Positions 1 through 7,059 of a DNA stretch of 15,279 nucleotides are shown here, piece by piece. Both the position numbers and the translations under genes were made by a program. Position 1 is the first letter of the stretch; each line of letters begins with the position of its first letter. This DNA comes from UMGS1307 sp964523005 (GTDB lineage: Bacteria > Bacillota > Clostridia > Oscillospirales > CAG-382). The notes beneath the pieces are model-generated. The model worked only from the letters and a program-made list of their open reading frames with translations. It did no database searches and had not been told where the DNA came from. Location: NCBI GenBank assembly GCA_964523005.1, contig CAZFZL010000032.1, positions 1 through 15,279 on the forward strand, written 5' to 3'.

Positions 1-2
1 CA

Positions 3-323
3 AAAAGCGGCATTATGCCGGAAGAAGCGCAGTTGCTCGTCATGGCAGCGCGTTCGCTTCCCGCGGTGAGGGTTCGCGGACTGATGGCGATACCGCCCGT
101 ATGTGAGCAAGTGGAACAGTCTGAACGTTATTTTTGCAAAATGCAAGAAATTTTTCAAAAAATCAATCAAAATATCCTTGACATATCGGGCAAAAATGTA
201 GATAATAGTATCATGGATATTTTATCGATGGGTATGTCTTCGGATTACGTTTACGCAGCGAAAAACAAAGCTACCGCGATAAGGCTCGGAAGAGCAATTT
301 TCGGAGAAAGAAATACAAAATAA
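3..323 (+). CDS. yggS: YggS-type PLP homeostasis protein (C-terminal part)
   Basis: This is the C-terminal 106 residues of a YggS/YlmE/PROSC-family protein; the start lies before the window. Family members bind pyridoxal 5'-phosphate on a TIM-barrel fold, have no known catalytic activity, and help keep free PLP and amino-acid pools in balance in the cytoplasm. What is seen: the frame is already open at base 3 (K-S-G-I before the first Met at 15). It carries the RGLMAIPP strand near the middle, the LSMGMSSDY motif that contacts the PLP phosphate, and the final RLGRAIFGER strand, all in the usual order and at the usual distance from the C-terminus. It sits 24 bases before sepF, as ylmE does in Bacillus subtilis. 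The family assignment is secure. The PLP-lysine is not in the window, so an intact active fold cannot be checked. Confidence 0.93.
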   Translation, partial: KSGIMPEEAQLLVMAARSLPAVRVRGLMAIPPVCEQVEQSERYFCKMQEIFQKINQNILDISGKNVDNSIMDILSMGMSSDYVYAAKNKATAIRLGRAIFGERNTK

Positions 324-347
324 TCATAAATACGAAAGGCAAACAAA

Positions 348-803
348 ATGGGAGTTTTTAAGAAATTTTTCAACGAGTTCACTGATGATGACGACGTAAA
401 GGATTATCCCGAGGACGAAGAGGAAATAAATGAGGAAGACGAATCCTCGGCGCCTGCATCTTCTCAGGATAAATCACAGTCCCAGCAGCAAAATATGCGC
501 CAGAACACGATGACCATGTCGTCTAACACACTTGAGATGAAAGTCGTCAAGCCGGAAAAATTCGAAGAGGTCACCGCTATCGCAGATTTTCTTGTTCGCC
601 GCCATACCGTCGTGCTCAATCTTGAGGACACGAACAGAGAGACGATACTGAGAATAATCGACTTCCTTTCCGGTGTGGTATTCGCGATCAAGGGAAGTCT
701 CAAGCGCGTCGCAAATTCGACCTATATTGTTACGCCAAGCGGTGTAAGCGTATCAGGAGAGCAGAACGCTGACAGCAAGGAAGCACCGAAGGAATTGTTC
801 TGA
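348..803 (+). CDS. sepF: SepF, cell division protein (FtsZ membrane anchor)
   Basis: SepF polymerises into rings that bundle FtsZ filaments and tether them to the membrane at the division site, partly doing the job of FtsA. The 151-residue product begins with a short amphipathic helix (MGVFKKFF), the expected membrane-targeting segment. A low-complexity acidic and Ser/Gln-rich linker follows (about 14-58), then the SepF domain (about 62-135) with KPEKFEE, VVLNLED and the helix-glycine stretch IIDFLSGVVFA. Gly109 falls in the conserved dimer-contact glycine position. The C-terminal dozen residues are variable. The ATG at 348 is preceded by GAAAGG at 334-339 with good spacing, and the amphipathic start supports it. 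It lies between yggS and yggT, the standard neighbours. Identification is by domain, start helix and context together. Confidence 0.96.
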   Translation: MGVFKKFFNEFTDDDDVKDYPEDEEEINEEDESSAPASSQDKSQSQQQNMRQNTMTMSSNTLEMKVVKPEKFEEVTAIADFLVRRHTVVLNLEDTNRETILRIIDFLSGVVFAIKGSLKRVANSTYIVTPSGVSVSGEQNADSKEAPKELF

Positions 804-834
804 ACATACTGTTCTGACGACTGAAAAGAGAAAA

Positions 835-886
835 CGCGGCCGTCTCTCCGGCGCAGCCGGTCGCGTAACCATATCCACGCCGGAGA
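835..886 (+). promoter_or_regulatory. Interlocking inverted repeats covering the yggT ribosome binding site
   Basis: Two inverted repeats overlap in the sepF-yggT gap. Repeat A pairs CGCGGCCG (835-842) with CGGTCGCG (858-865), eight pairs including one G-U. Repeat B pairs TCTCCGGCG (845-853) with CGCCGGAGA (878-886), nine perfect pairs. The left arm of B lies in the loop of A, so the RNA could fold as an H-type pseudoknot (connecting segments of 2, 4 and 12 bases) or switch between two hairpins. The right arm of B contains GGAG at 882-885, the only purine-rich ribosome binding site before yggT, so helix B would hide it. No U-tract follows, which argues against a terminator. The pairing is seen in the sequence; regulation is inference. 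No known riboswitch class was recognised. Confidence 0.4.
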
Positions 887-901
887 AACAACTGACAACA
901 A

Positions 902-1177
902 ATGGCTTTTATTTATATCATTACAGGTACGGTAAGTGCCTATCTACTGTTTTTGATACTCTGTATGTTTGCCAGAGCAATAAGCTCATGGTTTCCTGCG
1001 AGCGATGAAAACAGGCTCATCCGATTTCTGTACATCATGACAGAGCCGGTAATCTATCCGATGCGAGTGCTTCTCGGCAAGTCCGAACTTGTTCAGTCCA
1101 TCCCGATAGACATTCCGTTTCTGGCGACAATGATGGTTCTTTATCTTGTTTATTTCCTGCTTGCAGCAGTATTCTGA
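902..1177 (+). CDS. yggT: YggT/YlmG family membrane protein
   Basis: This 91-residue protein belongs to the YGGT family (YlmG in Bacillus). These are small integral membrane proteins found beside sepF and linked to cell division or membrane-protein distribution; the biochemical role is unsettled. Two hydrophobic membrane segments are visible (about 4-27 and 68-91). Between them lies the conserved family signature: RAISSWFPASD, then FLYIMTEPVIYPMR, in which the EP-x-x-x-P-x-R pattern is diagnostic. The ATG at 902 is the first possible start, because an in-frame TGA lies at 893-895. Its only purine-rich upstream element, GGAGA at 882-886, is about 15 bases away, longer than usual, and lies in the inverted repeat described at 835-886. 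Expression may therefore be low or regulated. The next gene, divIVA, starts 24 bases downstream. Confidence 0.93.
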   Translation: MAFIYIITGTVSAYLLFLILCMFARAISSWFPASDENRLIRFLYIMTEPVIYPMRVLLGKSELVQSIPIDIPFLATMMVLYLVYFLLAAVF

Positions 1178-1201
1178 AAAAAAGACGGAGGTTACAGTAA
1201 A

Positions 1202-1915
1202 ATGCTTGCACCGCATGAGTTAAAAAACAAATCGTTTTCAAAGACAGTACGCGGCTATAACCCCATAGAAGTCGATGAGTACATCGATTTTCTTGTGGAG
1301 AAATATACAGAGATATACCGTGAAAACAGCGAGCTTGAAAAAAAGCTCAAAAGCGTCGCGGCAAAGCTTGATCAGATGCGCGCTGAAGAAGAATCTATAC
1401 GCACCACGCTCATAAACGCGCAAAAAATGGCAGAACGTATAGTCAACGACGCCTCCGCACGCGCCGACATCATCACTGATTCCATCAAAGAACGCAGCGA
1501 TACTATAATCGCGCAGTTCCGCGATCAGATCAGCGACGAGAAAGACGAAATGTGGGAGATACGCACGCGTATACTTGACTTCAAAAAGCGCGTATTCGAC
1601 CTTTACCGTGAGCACATCGAGTCACTCCAGAGTCTCTCCGTCAACGAAATAGAAGATATCGTTCTCCCTGACGAAGACAAGCTTGTCGCCGGCATCTTCA
1701 ACGACATCAAAACCGCAGTGAAGACCGAAGAAGAACACACATCGGTCGTTCCCGACCCGATCCCTCCCGTCGAAATGGACAAGCTCAGACAACAGCCTGA
1801 GCCTGAGTCCGCGCCGAAGGAAGCTCCCGCAGTACAGGCAGCTGAAGAACCTGAAGACAAAAAAGAAGACACCGGTGATGATTTTATAAAAAAGCTCGAA
1901 GGCACTAAAGAATAA
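1202..1915 (+). CDS. divIVA: DivIVA domain protein (polar/septal coiled coil)
   Basis: DivIVA proteins recognise negatively curved membrane at septa and poles and recruit division-site or pole-specific partners. The 237-residue product opens with the lipid-binding domain: LKNKSFSKTVRGYNPIEVDE (residues 7-26), with Phe12 and Arg17 in the places of the membrane-inserting Phe/Arg pair of B. subtilis DivIVA. A heptad-like coiled coil follows (about 27-75), then a long helical region (about 80-170) and a disordered tail rich in Pro and Glu (about 180-225). That tail is longer than in the B. subtilis protein. The ATG at 1202 has a strong GGAGG at 1187-1191. It lies between yggT and ileS; the ylmH gene that usually precedes divIVA is not present. 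Family membership is clear. Which partner proteins it recruits cannot be read from the sequence. Confidence 0.93.
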   Translation: MLAPHELKNKSFSKTVRGYNPIEVDEYIDFLVEKYTEIYRENSELEKKLKSVAAKLDQMRAEEESIRTTLINAQKMAERIVNDASARADIITDSIKERSDTIIAQFRDQISDEKDEMWEIRTRILDFKKRVFDLYREHIESLQSLSVNEIEDIVLPDEDKLVAGIFNDIKTAVKTEEEHTSVVPDPIPPVEMDKLRQQPEPESAPKEAPAVQAAEEPEDKKEDTGDDFIKKLEGTKE

Positions 1916-1934
1916 AAGAGGACTAACTATAACG

Positions 1935-4745
1935 ATGGCTAAAGATTACGCTGCTACGCTGAATCTTCCGGGGACGGAATTTCCCATGCGCGCAAACCTC
2001 CCCCAGCGTGAGCCCGAAATAAGAAAATACTGGGATGAGAACGACCTTTATGGTCGTCTTCTCACACATAACGAAGGAAAAGAAAGCTTCGTGCTCCACG
2101 ACGGGCCTCCGTTCTCGAACGGAAACATCCACATGGGCACGGCAATGAACAAAATACTCAAGGATTTCATCGTCAAATCGAAGACGATGACCGGTCATTA
2201 CGCGCCGTACGTTCCGGGCTGGGACAACCACGGTATGCCGATCGAGAGCGCGATAATCAAACGCAGCAAGCTCAATCGCAAAAGCATGACCGTGCCGGAC
2301 TTCAGAAAAGCGTGCGAAGCATTCGCGCGTGAATTTGTCGACCTGCAGATGGCATCCTTCAAGCGCACCGGCGTGATAGGCGACTGGGATCATCCGTACC
2401 TTACGATGGACCCAGCGTTCGAAGCGCGCGAGATAAAGGTCTTCGGGGATATGTATAAAAAAGGCTACATCTATAAAGGCCTCAAGCCCGTGTATTGGTG
2501 TGCCTCCGACGAGACGGCACTCGCCGAAGCGGAGATCGAATATTCCGACGACGAATGCACCTCAGTCTACGTCAAATTCCCTCTCAAGGACGACCGTGGG
2601 CTGTTTGACGGTCTGTGCGACAAAAGCAAAACGTATTTTATAATCTGGACAACAACGACGTGGACGCTTCCGGGCAACCTCGCGATTGCGCTCCATCCGC
2701 GTGAGGATTATTCCCTCATCAAAGCTTCTAACGGCGATTATTATATCGTCATGAGCTCGCTGGCCGACAAGACTATGGCTGCAGGCAAAATCGACTCGTT
2801 TGAAACCGTAGCTGTATTCAAGGGCGCGCAGCTCGAATATATGACTGCTTCCCATCCCTTCCTTGACAGAAACAGCCTCGTTGTGAACGCGGAGTATGTC
2901 ACCTCCGAAAGCGGCACGGGCTGCGTCCATACGGCTCCCGGCTTCGGCGCGGACGACTACTTCACCGGAATGCGCTATAAGCTGCCGATTCTCGTGCCCG
3001 TCGACGACAGAGGTTATCAGACTGAGCTTGCCGGCAAATACACCGGAATGAAGACGACCGAATCGAACGATGCCATATTCAACGATCTGCTGACAGCCGG
3101 ACTGCTGTTTGCGCACGAAAAGATAACTCATCAGTATCCGCATTGCTGGCGCTGCAAAAAGCCGATAATCTTCCGCGCGACACCGCAGTGGTTCGTGTCG
3201 GTGGACGCATATAAAGAAAAGGCAGCCATGGCGTGCGACGACGTTGAGTGGATACCCGAATGGGGTCACGACCGTATGGTCTCGATGATCCGCGAGCGCG
3301 CCGACTGGTGTATATCGCGTCAGCGCCACTGGGGACTTCCGATACCGGTGTTCTACTGTGACGACTGCAAGAGCGTCATATGCACTGATGAAACGATAGA
3401 CAATGTCTCGACGCTGTTCGCCGCAGAAGGCTCCAACGTCTGGTTTGAGCGCGACGCAGCACAGCTGCTTCCCGATGGCTTCAGATGCCCGAAATGCGGC
3501 GGCGTTCATTTCACCAAGGAAACCGATACGCTCGACGGCTGGTTCGACAGCGGCTCTACGCATTTTTCAGTGCTTGAGCGCAAAGGCATGAAGTGGCCTG
3601 CCGACCTCTATCTCGAAGGCGCAGACCAATACAGAGGCTGGTTCCAGAGCTCGCTGCTTACAGCAGTCGGCACGATGGACAAGGGCGCACCCTATAAGCA
3701 GGTACTCACACACGGCTGGGTCGTCGACGGCGAAGGCAAAGCAATGCATAAATCGCTTGGTAACTCTGTCGCTCCCGAAGAGATCATCGATAAATACGGA
3801 GCCGATATGCTCAGACTTTGGGTCGCTGCAAGCGACTATCACGTCGACGTTCGCGCATCCGACGCCATATTCAAGCAGCTTTCGGAAAGCTACCGCAAGA
3901 TAAGAAACACCCTCAGGATCCTGCTTGCCAACCTCGGCGACGACGATTTTGATCCGAAAAATGATCTTGTCGCGCCGAATGAGCTTTATCCGCTCGACAA
4001 ATGGATCGTATCGCGTGTCAACAGTCTCGCGCGAGAAGTACGAGAAGCGTATGACGGCTATACGTTCCACGATATATACCACAGCATCCATAACTTCTGC
4101 TCGATAGACCTGTCTAAGCTCTATATCGATATATCCAAGGACAGGCTCTACACTGAGGGCAGAGATTCGCTCGCGCGCAGAAGCGCGCAGACGGCGATCT
4201 TCACCGTTCTCTCATCGCTCACACGGCTGCTCGCGCCAATACTCTCGTACACCTGCGAAGAGACGTGGCGCTTCATGGCGCACGCAAACGGGGAAGACCC
4301 GATGAGCGTATTTCTCAACGATATGCCCGCGTTCTGCGATGAGTTGAATTTTCCCGAAGAAGAGGAACATTTCGGAAAGCTCTTCGAAGTGCGTGACGAC
4401 GTGTGCAAGGCGCTTGAGCTTGAAAGAGCAGCGAAGGTCATAGGAAAATCACTCGAAGCTAAAATAATCATATACGGCACGAAGGATAACGAAGCGATGA
4501 AGCTGTTCGAAAAGAACAGAGACATCCTTGAAACGGTGTTCATCGTTTCCGAGGTCGCGCTCAGCTACGACGAACCGACCGAAAAAACTCACGACGACAC
4601 GGCATCGGGCATCCGCGTCGCGGTACTCGAAGCTGACGGTGATAAATGCGTTCGCTGCTGGATGCACAGCAAGGACGCCGTAAAGGACGAAGACGGACAG
4701 GCGCTTTGCCCGCGCTGCCGCAGAGTTCTGGAGAACATGAAATGA
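1935..4745 (+). CDS. ileS: Isoleucyl-tRNA synthetase
   Basis: This cytoplasmic class I synthetase charges tRNA-Ile. At 936 residues it matches the bacterial family (921 in B. subtilis, 938 in E. coli). The HIGH-region motif reads PPFSNGNIHMGT (58-69), the WTTTTWTLPGN editing-domain signature is present, and the catalytic core ends with GWFQSS. The KMSKS loop is the variant KAMHKSLGN (602-610), which keeps the second lysine but replaces the first K-M-S by A-M-H. A C-terminal zinc finger has Cys905, Cys908, Cys925 and Cys928, typical of bacterial type I enzymes. An additional Cys-x2-Cys pair in the core (475/478 and 518/521) suggests a second metal site that the B. subtilis enzyme lacks. The ATG at 1935 follows AGAGGA (1917-1922). 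It is the last gene of the division block, and its stop overlaps the lspA start. Confidence 0.97.
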   Translation: MAKDYAATLNLPGTEFPMRANLPQREPEIRKYWDENDLYGRLLTHNEGKESFVLHDGPPFSNGNIHMGTAMNKILKDFIVKSKTMTGHYAPYVPGWDNHGMPIESAIIKRSKLNRKSMTVPDFRKACEAFAREFVDLQMASFKRTGVIGDWDHPYLTMDPAFEAREIKVFGDMYKKGYIYKGLKPVYWCASDETALAEAEIEYSDDECTSVYVKFPLKDDRGLFDGLCDKSKTYFIIWTTTTWTLPGNLAIALHPREDYSLIKASNGDYYIVMSSLADKTMAAGKIDSFETVAVFKGAQLEYMTASHPFLDRNSLVVNAEYVTSESGTGCVHTAPGFGADDYFTGMRYKLPILVPVDDRGYQTELAGKYTGMKTTESNDAIFNDLLTAGLLFAHEKITHQYPHCWRCKKPIIFRATPQWFVSVDAYKEKAAMACDDVEWIPEWGHDRMVSMIRERADWCISRQRHWGLPIPVFYCDDCKSVICTDETIDNVSTLFAAEGSNVWFERDAAQLLPDGFRCPKCGGVHFTKETDTLDGWFDSGSTHFSVLERKGMKWPADLYLEGADQYRGWFQSSLLTAVGTMDKGAPYKQVLTHGWVVDGEGKAMHKSLGNSVAPEEIIDKYGADMLRLWVAASDYHVDVRASDAIFKQLSESYRKIRNTLRILLANLGDDDFDPKNDLVAPNELYPLDKWIVSRVNSLAREVREAYDGYTFHDIYHSIHNFCSIDLSKLYIDISKDRLYTEGRDSLARRSAQTAIFTVLSSLTRLLAPILSYTCEETWRFMAHANGEDPMSVFLNDMPAFCDELNFPEEEEHFGKLFEVRDDVCKALELERAAKVIGKSLEAKIIIYGTKDNEAMKLFEKNRDILETVFIVSEVALSYDEPTEKTHDDTASGIRVAVLEADGDKCVRCWMHSKDAVKDEDGQALCPRCRRVLENMK

Positions 4746-5281
4746 TCGCTTCCCTGCTTATGATAATCGGGATAGTCGGACTTGACCAGCTCACCAAATG
4801 GCTCGTCGTAAGTAATATTGAGCTGTACGAAGAAGTCCCGTTTATCAACGGCTTCGTATGCTGGACGTATACACAGAATAAAGGTGCCGCGTTCGGTATG
4901 CTCGCCGACAACAAATGGGTATACATGATATTTTCGCTCGTCGCGCTCGGCGTGATCGGCTATATGCTCGTTCACGACAAAAAAAAGCATAAGCTTCTTA
5001 CAGTCGCGCTTTCCTTCCTTGCCGGCGGCGGTATCGGAAATATGATAGACCGGCTTTTCCGCTTCAACGAAGCAGGTGAGAATTTCGTCGTCGACTTTAT
5101 CAAAACACAGTTCGTCGACTTTGCGATATTCAACGTCGCCGATTCGTTCATAACGATCGGCGCGATACTCCTGGCAATATATGTAATATTCTTTGAAATG
5201 AGAAAGCCGAAACACGACGAGAACAACGGCGAAGACGGCGGTGATGAGAATGGACAGGATACTGAGCTTCAGGGCGAATGA
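4742..5281 (+). CDS. lspA: Prolipoprotein signal peptidase II (LspA)
   Basis: LspA is the membrane aspartyl protease that removes the signal peptide from lipid-modified prolipoproteins. Four membrane segments are visible (about 2-24, 58-78, 86-104 and 128-153). The conserved boxes are all present: DQLTKW (15-20), QNKGAAFG (45-52), GNMIDR (99-104), VVDFI with Asp118, and FNVADS with Asp134. Asp118 and Asp134 form the catalytic pair. The frame is open upstream to 4646, but the correct start is the ATG at 4742. It has GGAGA at 4730-4734 and begins directly with the first membrane helix, overlapping the ileS stop by ATGA, a sign of translational coupling. The protein is 179 residues, longer than the usual 150-165, because of an acidic Asn/Asp/Glu/Gly-rich tail of about 25 residues (155-179). 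The end of that tail also encodes the start of rluD. Confidence 0.96.
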   Translation: MIASLLMIIGIVGLDQLTKWLVVSNIELYEEVPFINGFVCWTYTQNKGAAFGMLADNKWVYMIFSLVALGVIGYMLVHDKKKHKLLTVALSFLAGGGIGNMIDRLFRFNEAGENFVVDFIKTQFVDFAIFNVADSFITIGAILLAIYVIFFEMRKPKHDENNGEDGGDENGQDTELQGE

Positions 5282-6179
5282 TGAAGACGAAGGCACACGC
5301 CTTGACGTCTTTATGGCGGCAAAGCTCGGCATCAGCCGCTCTGCCGCGCAAAACCTGATTGTGCTTTCCGATAAAGGAAAACCGCTCGGCAAAAGCTACG
5401 CCGTCAAAAGCGGCGAAGAGTACTCGGCTTCCGTTCCCGAACCGGAAACGCTTGAAGCCGTTGCGCAGGACATCCCCGTTGAAATAGTGTACGAGGACGA
5501 CGACCTGCTTGTCGTCGACAAGCCTCAGGGCATGGTTGTCCACCCCGCGTGCGGCAACAAAGACAATACACTTGTCAACGCGCTGCTTTACAAATGCGAA
5601 GGACGTCTTTCAACGATAAACGGAACAATAAGACCGGGAATAGTCCACCGCATCGATAAGGACACCGCAGGGCTGCTGATCGTTGCGAAAAACGATGCGG
5701 CACACCGTTCACTCGCAAAGCAGATATCCGAGCATTCATTCACCCGCAAATACCGCGCCGTGGTCATCGGCAACGTCAAGCAGGACAACGGCACCGTAGA
5801 CATACCTGTCGGAAGAAGTAAGACAGACCGAAAAAAACGCGCGTGCGGTGCGGCGGCGGTGGAGTTGAAAAACGCGATAACGCATTACCGAGTTCTCAAG
5901 CGCTACCGTGGATACACGTATCTTGAGCTGACGCTTGAGACCGGCAGAACGCACCAGATACGTATACACATGAAGCACCTCGGACATCCCGTGCTCGGCG
6001 ATAAACTATACTGCCGGAGCGATGAAGGCGCCGGGAAATTCGGGCTGACGGGTCAGTGTCTGTGTGCTTATTACATCAAATTCATTCATCCGGCAGACGG
6101 CAGAGTAATGGAATTCAGTTCTCCGCTGCCGGAATTCTTTAATCAAACACTCGAAAAGCTCGAAAAAGCATACTTGTAA
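5250..6179 (+). CDS. rluD: RluA/RluD-family 23S rRNA pseudouridine synthase
   Basis: Enzymes of this family isomerise uridines to pseudouridine in rRNA (RluD-type: helix 69 of 23S rRNA). The N-terminal S4-like RNA-binding domain (about 12-62) contains TRLDVFMAAKLGISRSAAQ. The catalytic domain (about 78-300) has motif I at DLLVVDKPQGMVVHPA and motif II at HRIDKDTAGLLIVAKND, with catalytic Asp136. Motif III lies at LETGRTHQIRIHMKHLGHPV. I chose the ATG at 5250 (309 residues; start MDRILSF), which fits family N-termini. GTG at 5241 and ATG at 5244 are possible alternatives three or two codons upstream. The ribosome binding site is weak, and the gene begins 32 bases before the lspA stop, so coupling to lspA is likely. 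The exact target uridines, and hence RluD rather than a sister name, are inferred. Confidence 0.9.
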   Translation: MDRILSFRANDEDEGTRLDVFMAAKLGISRSAAQNLIVLSDKGKPLGKSYAVKSGEEYSASVPEPETLEAVAQDIPVEIVYEDDDLLVVDKPQGMVVHPACGNKDNTLVNALLYKCEGRLSTINGTIRPGIVHRIDKDTAGLLIVAKNDAAHRSLAKQISEHSFTRKYRAVVIGNVKQDNGTVDIPVGRSKTDRKKRACGAAAVELKNAITHYRVLKRYRGYTYLELTLETGRTHQIRIHMKHLGHPVLGDKLYCRSDEGAGKFGLTGQCLCAYYIKFIHPADGRVMEFSSPLPEFFNQTLEKLEKAYL

Positions 6180-6209
6180 TCCTCCGTTTTTATGAAAGGA
6201 ATCATTACC

Positions 6210-7037
6210 ATGACCGATACTATGCAAAAACTCCTCGCCGAAAAGGCAAGAGAAATACGCATTCTTGCATTGCAGGGCATATATACGGCTTCGTCCGGTC
6301 ATCCGGGCGGTTCTCTTTCGATAGCCGACATACTGTCCTACCTGTATTTTTATAAGATGAAGCAGTCTTCCGCCGCTCCTAAGGATCCGGACAGAGACCG
6401 GTTCGTGCTCTCGAAGGGTCACGCTGCGCCTGCGCTGTACGGCGCACTCGCGCTCGCCGGATACTTTCCTCCGGAGGAGATCAAAACGCTCCGCGCCGTT
6501 GGAAGCCGGCTTCAGGGGCACCCCGATATAAAAAAAGTCAACGGCGTTGATATGACGACCGGCTCGCTCGGTCAGGGCGTTTCGGCAGCAGGCGGCATCG
6601 CGCTCGCCGGTATGAAGGCCGGAAAAGATTATCACACCTACTGTATAACCGGCGACGGCGAAAGCGAAGAAGGACAGGTCTGGGAAGCGGCAATGTTCGC
6701 AGCTCACTATAAGCTCGCGTCGCTTACACTCTTTCTTGATTACAACAACCTTCAGATCGACGGCAAGGTCAGCGACGTTATGGATGTCGCTCCGATAGAC
6801 GATAAATACAGAGCATTCGGCTGGCACGTTCAAGTCATCGACGGTCACGACTTCGAACAAATCGATACAGCTGTCACAAAAGCACACGCCGATCCCAGAC
6901 CGTCGGTCATTATATGCCACACTGTAAAAGGCAAGGGTGTCTCTTTCATGGAGAACGTCGCCGGCTGGCACGGCAAGGCACCGAACGCTCAGGAATACGA
7001 GACCGCCATGAATGAGCTCGGCGGTCCGCTCGTATGA
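6210..7037 (+). CDS. Transketolase, N-terminal (TPP-binding) subunit
   Basis: This is the first half of a split transketolase, which moves two-carbon ketol units between pentose phosphate pathway sugars using thiamine diphosphate. The 275-residue product contains SSGHPGGSLS (28-37, His31 binding the diphosphate). It also has SKGHAAPALY, the GSLGQG box, and the TPP-metal motif starting GDGESEEGQ (148-156). Asp149 and Asn179 are 30 residues apart, as in the single-chain enzyme. The frame is open from an ATG at 6192, but the ATG at 6210 is preferred because AAAGGA lies at 6195-6200, nine bases before it. It is followed after 22 bases by the C-terminal half, and the two must work as a complex. 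Split forms are common in Clostridia and archaea. Some act on other ketoses, so the substrate is inferred. Confidence 0.92.
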   Translation: MTDTMQKLLAEKAREIRILALQGIYTASSGHPGGSLSIADILSYLYFYKMKQSSAAPKDPDRDRFVLSKGHAAPALYGALALAGYFPPEEIKTLRAVGSRLQGHPDIKKVNGVDMTTGSLGQGVSAAGGIALAGMKAGKDYHTYCITGDGESEEGQVWEAAMFAAHYKLASLTLFLDYNNLQIDGKVSDVMDVAPIDDKYRAFGWHVQVIDGHDFEQIDTAVTKAHADPRPSVIICHTVKGKGVSFMENVAGWHGKAPNAQEYETAMNELGGPLV

Positions 7038-7059
7038 TGATTTGCGAAAGGAAACGAAT

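Noticed and set aside
797..817. Direct repeat GTTCTGA (797-803 and 811-817) with a short GTTC-T-GAAC palindrome at the sepF stop
   Set aside because: Seven bases repeated once beside a stop codon is too little to call an operator.
2562..3563. Long minus-strand open frame (333 codons) inside ileS
   Set aside because: It lies wholly opposite a well-conserved synthetase, has no recognisable domain or ribosome binding site, and arises from the codon bias of the plus strand.
4646..4741. Upstream extension of lspA by 32 codons
   Set aside because: This stretch is the zinc-finger-coding end of ileS in another frame; ATG 4742 has a good ribosome binding site and opens with the first membrane helix.
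7012..7059. Upstream start for the C-terminal transketolase subunit
   Set aside because: The 16 extra residues do not match the family and would overlap the previous gene; ATG 7060 has AAAGGA at the right distance.
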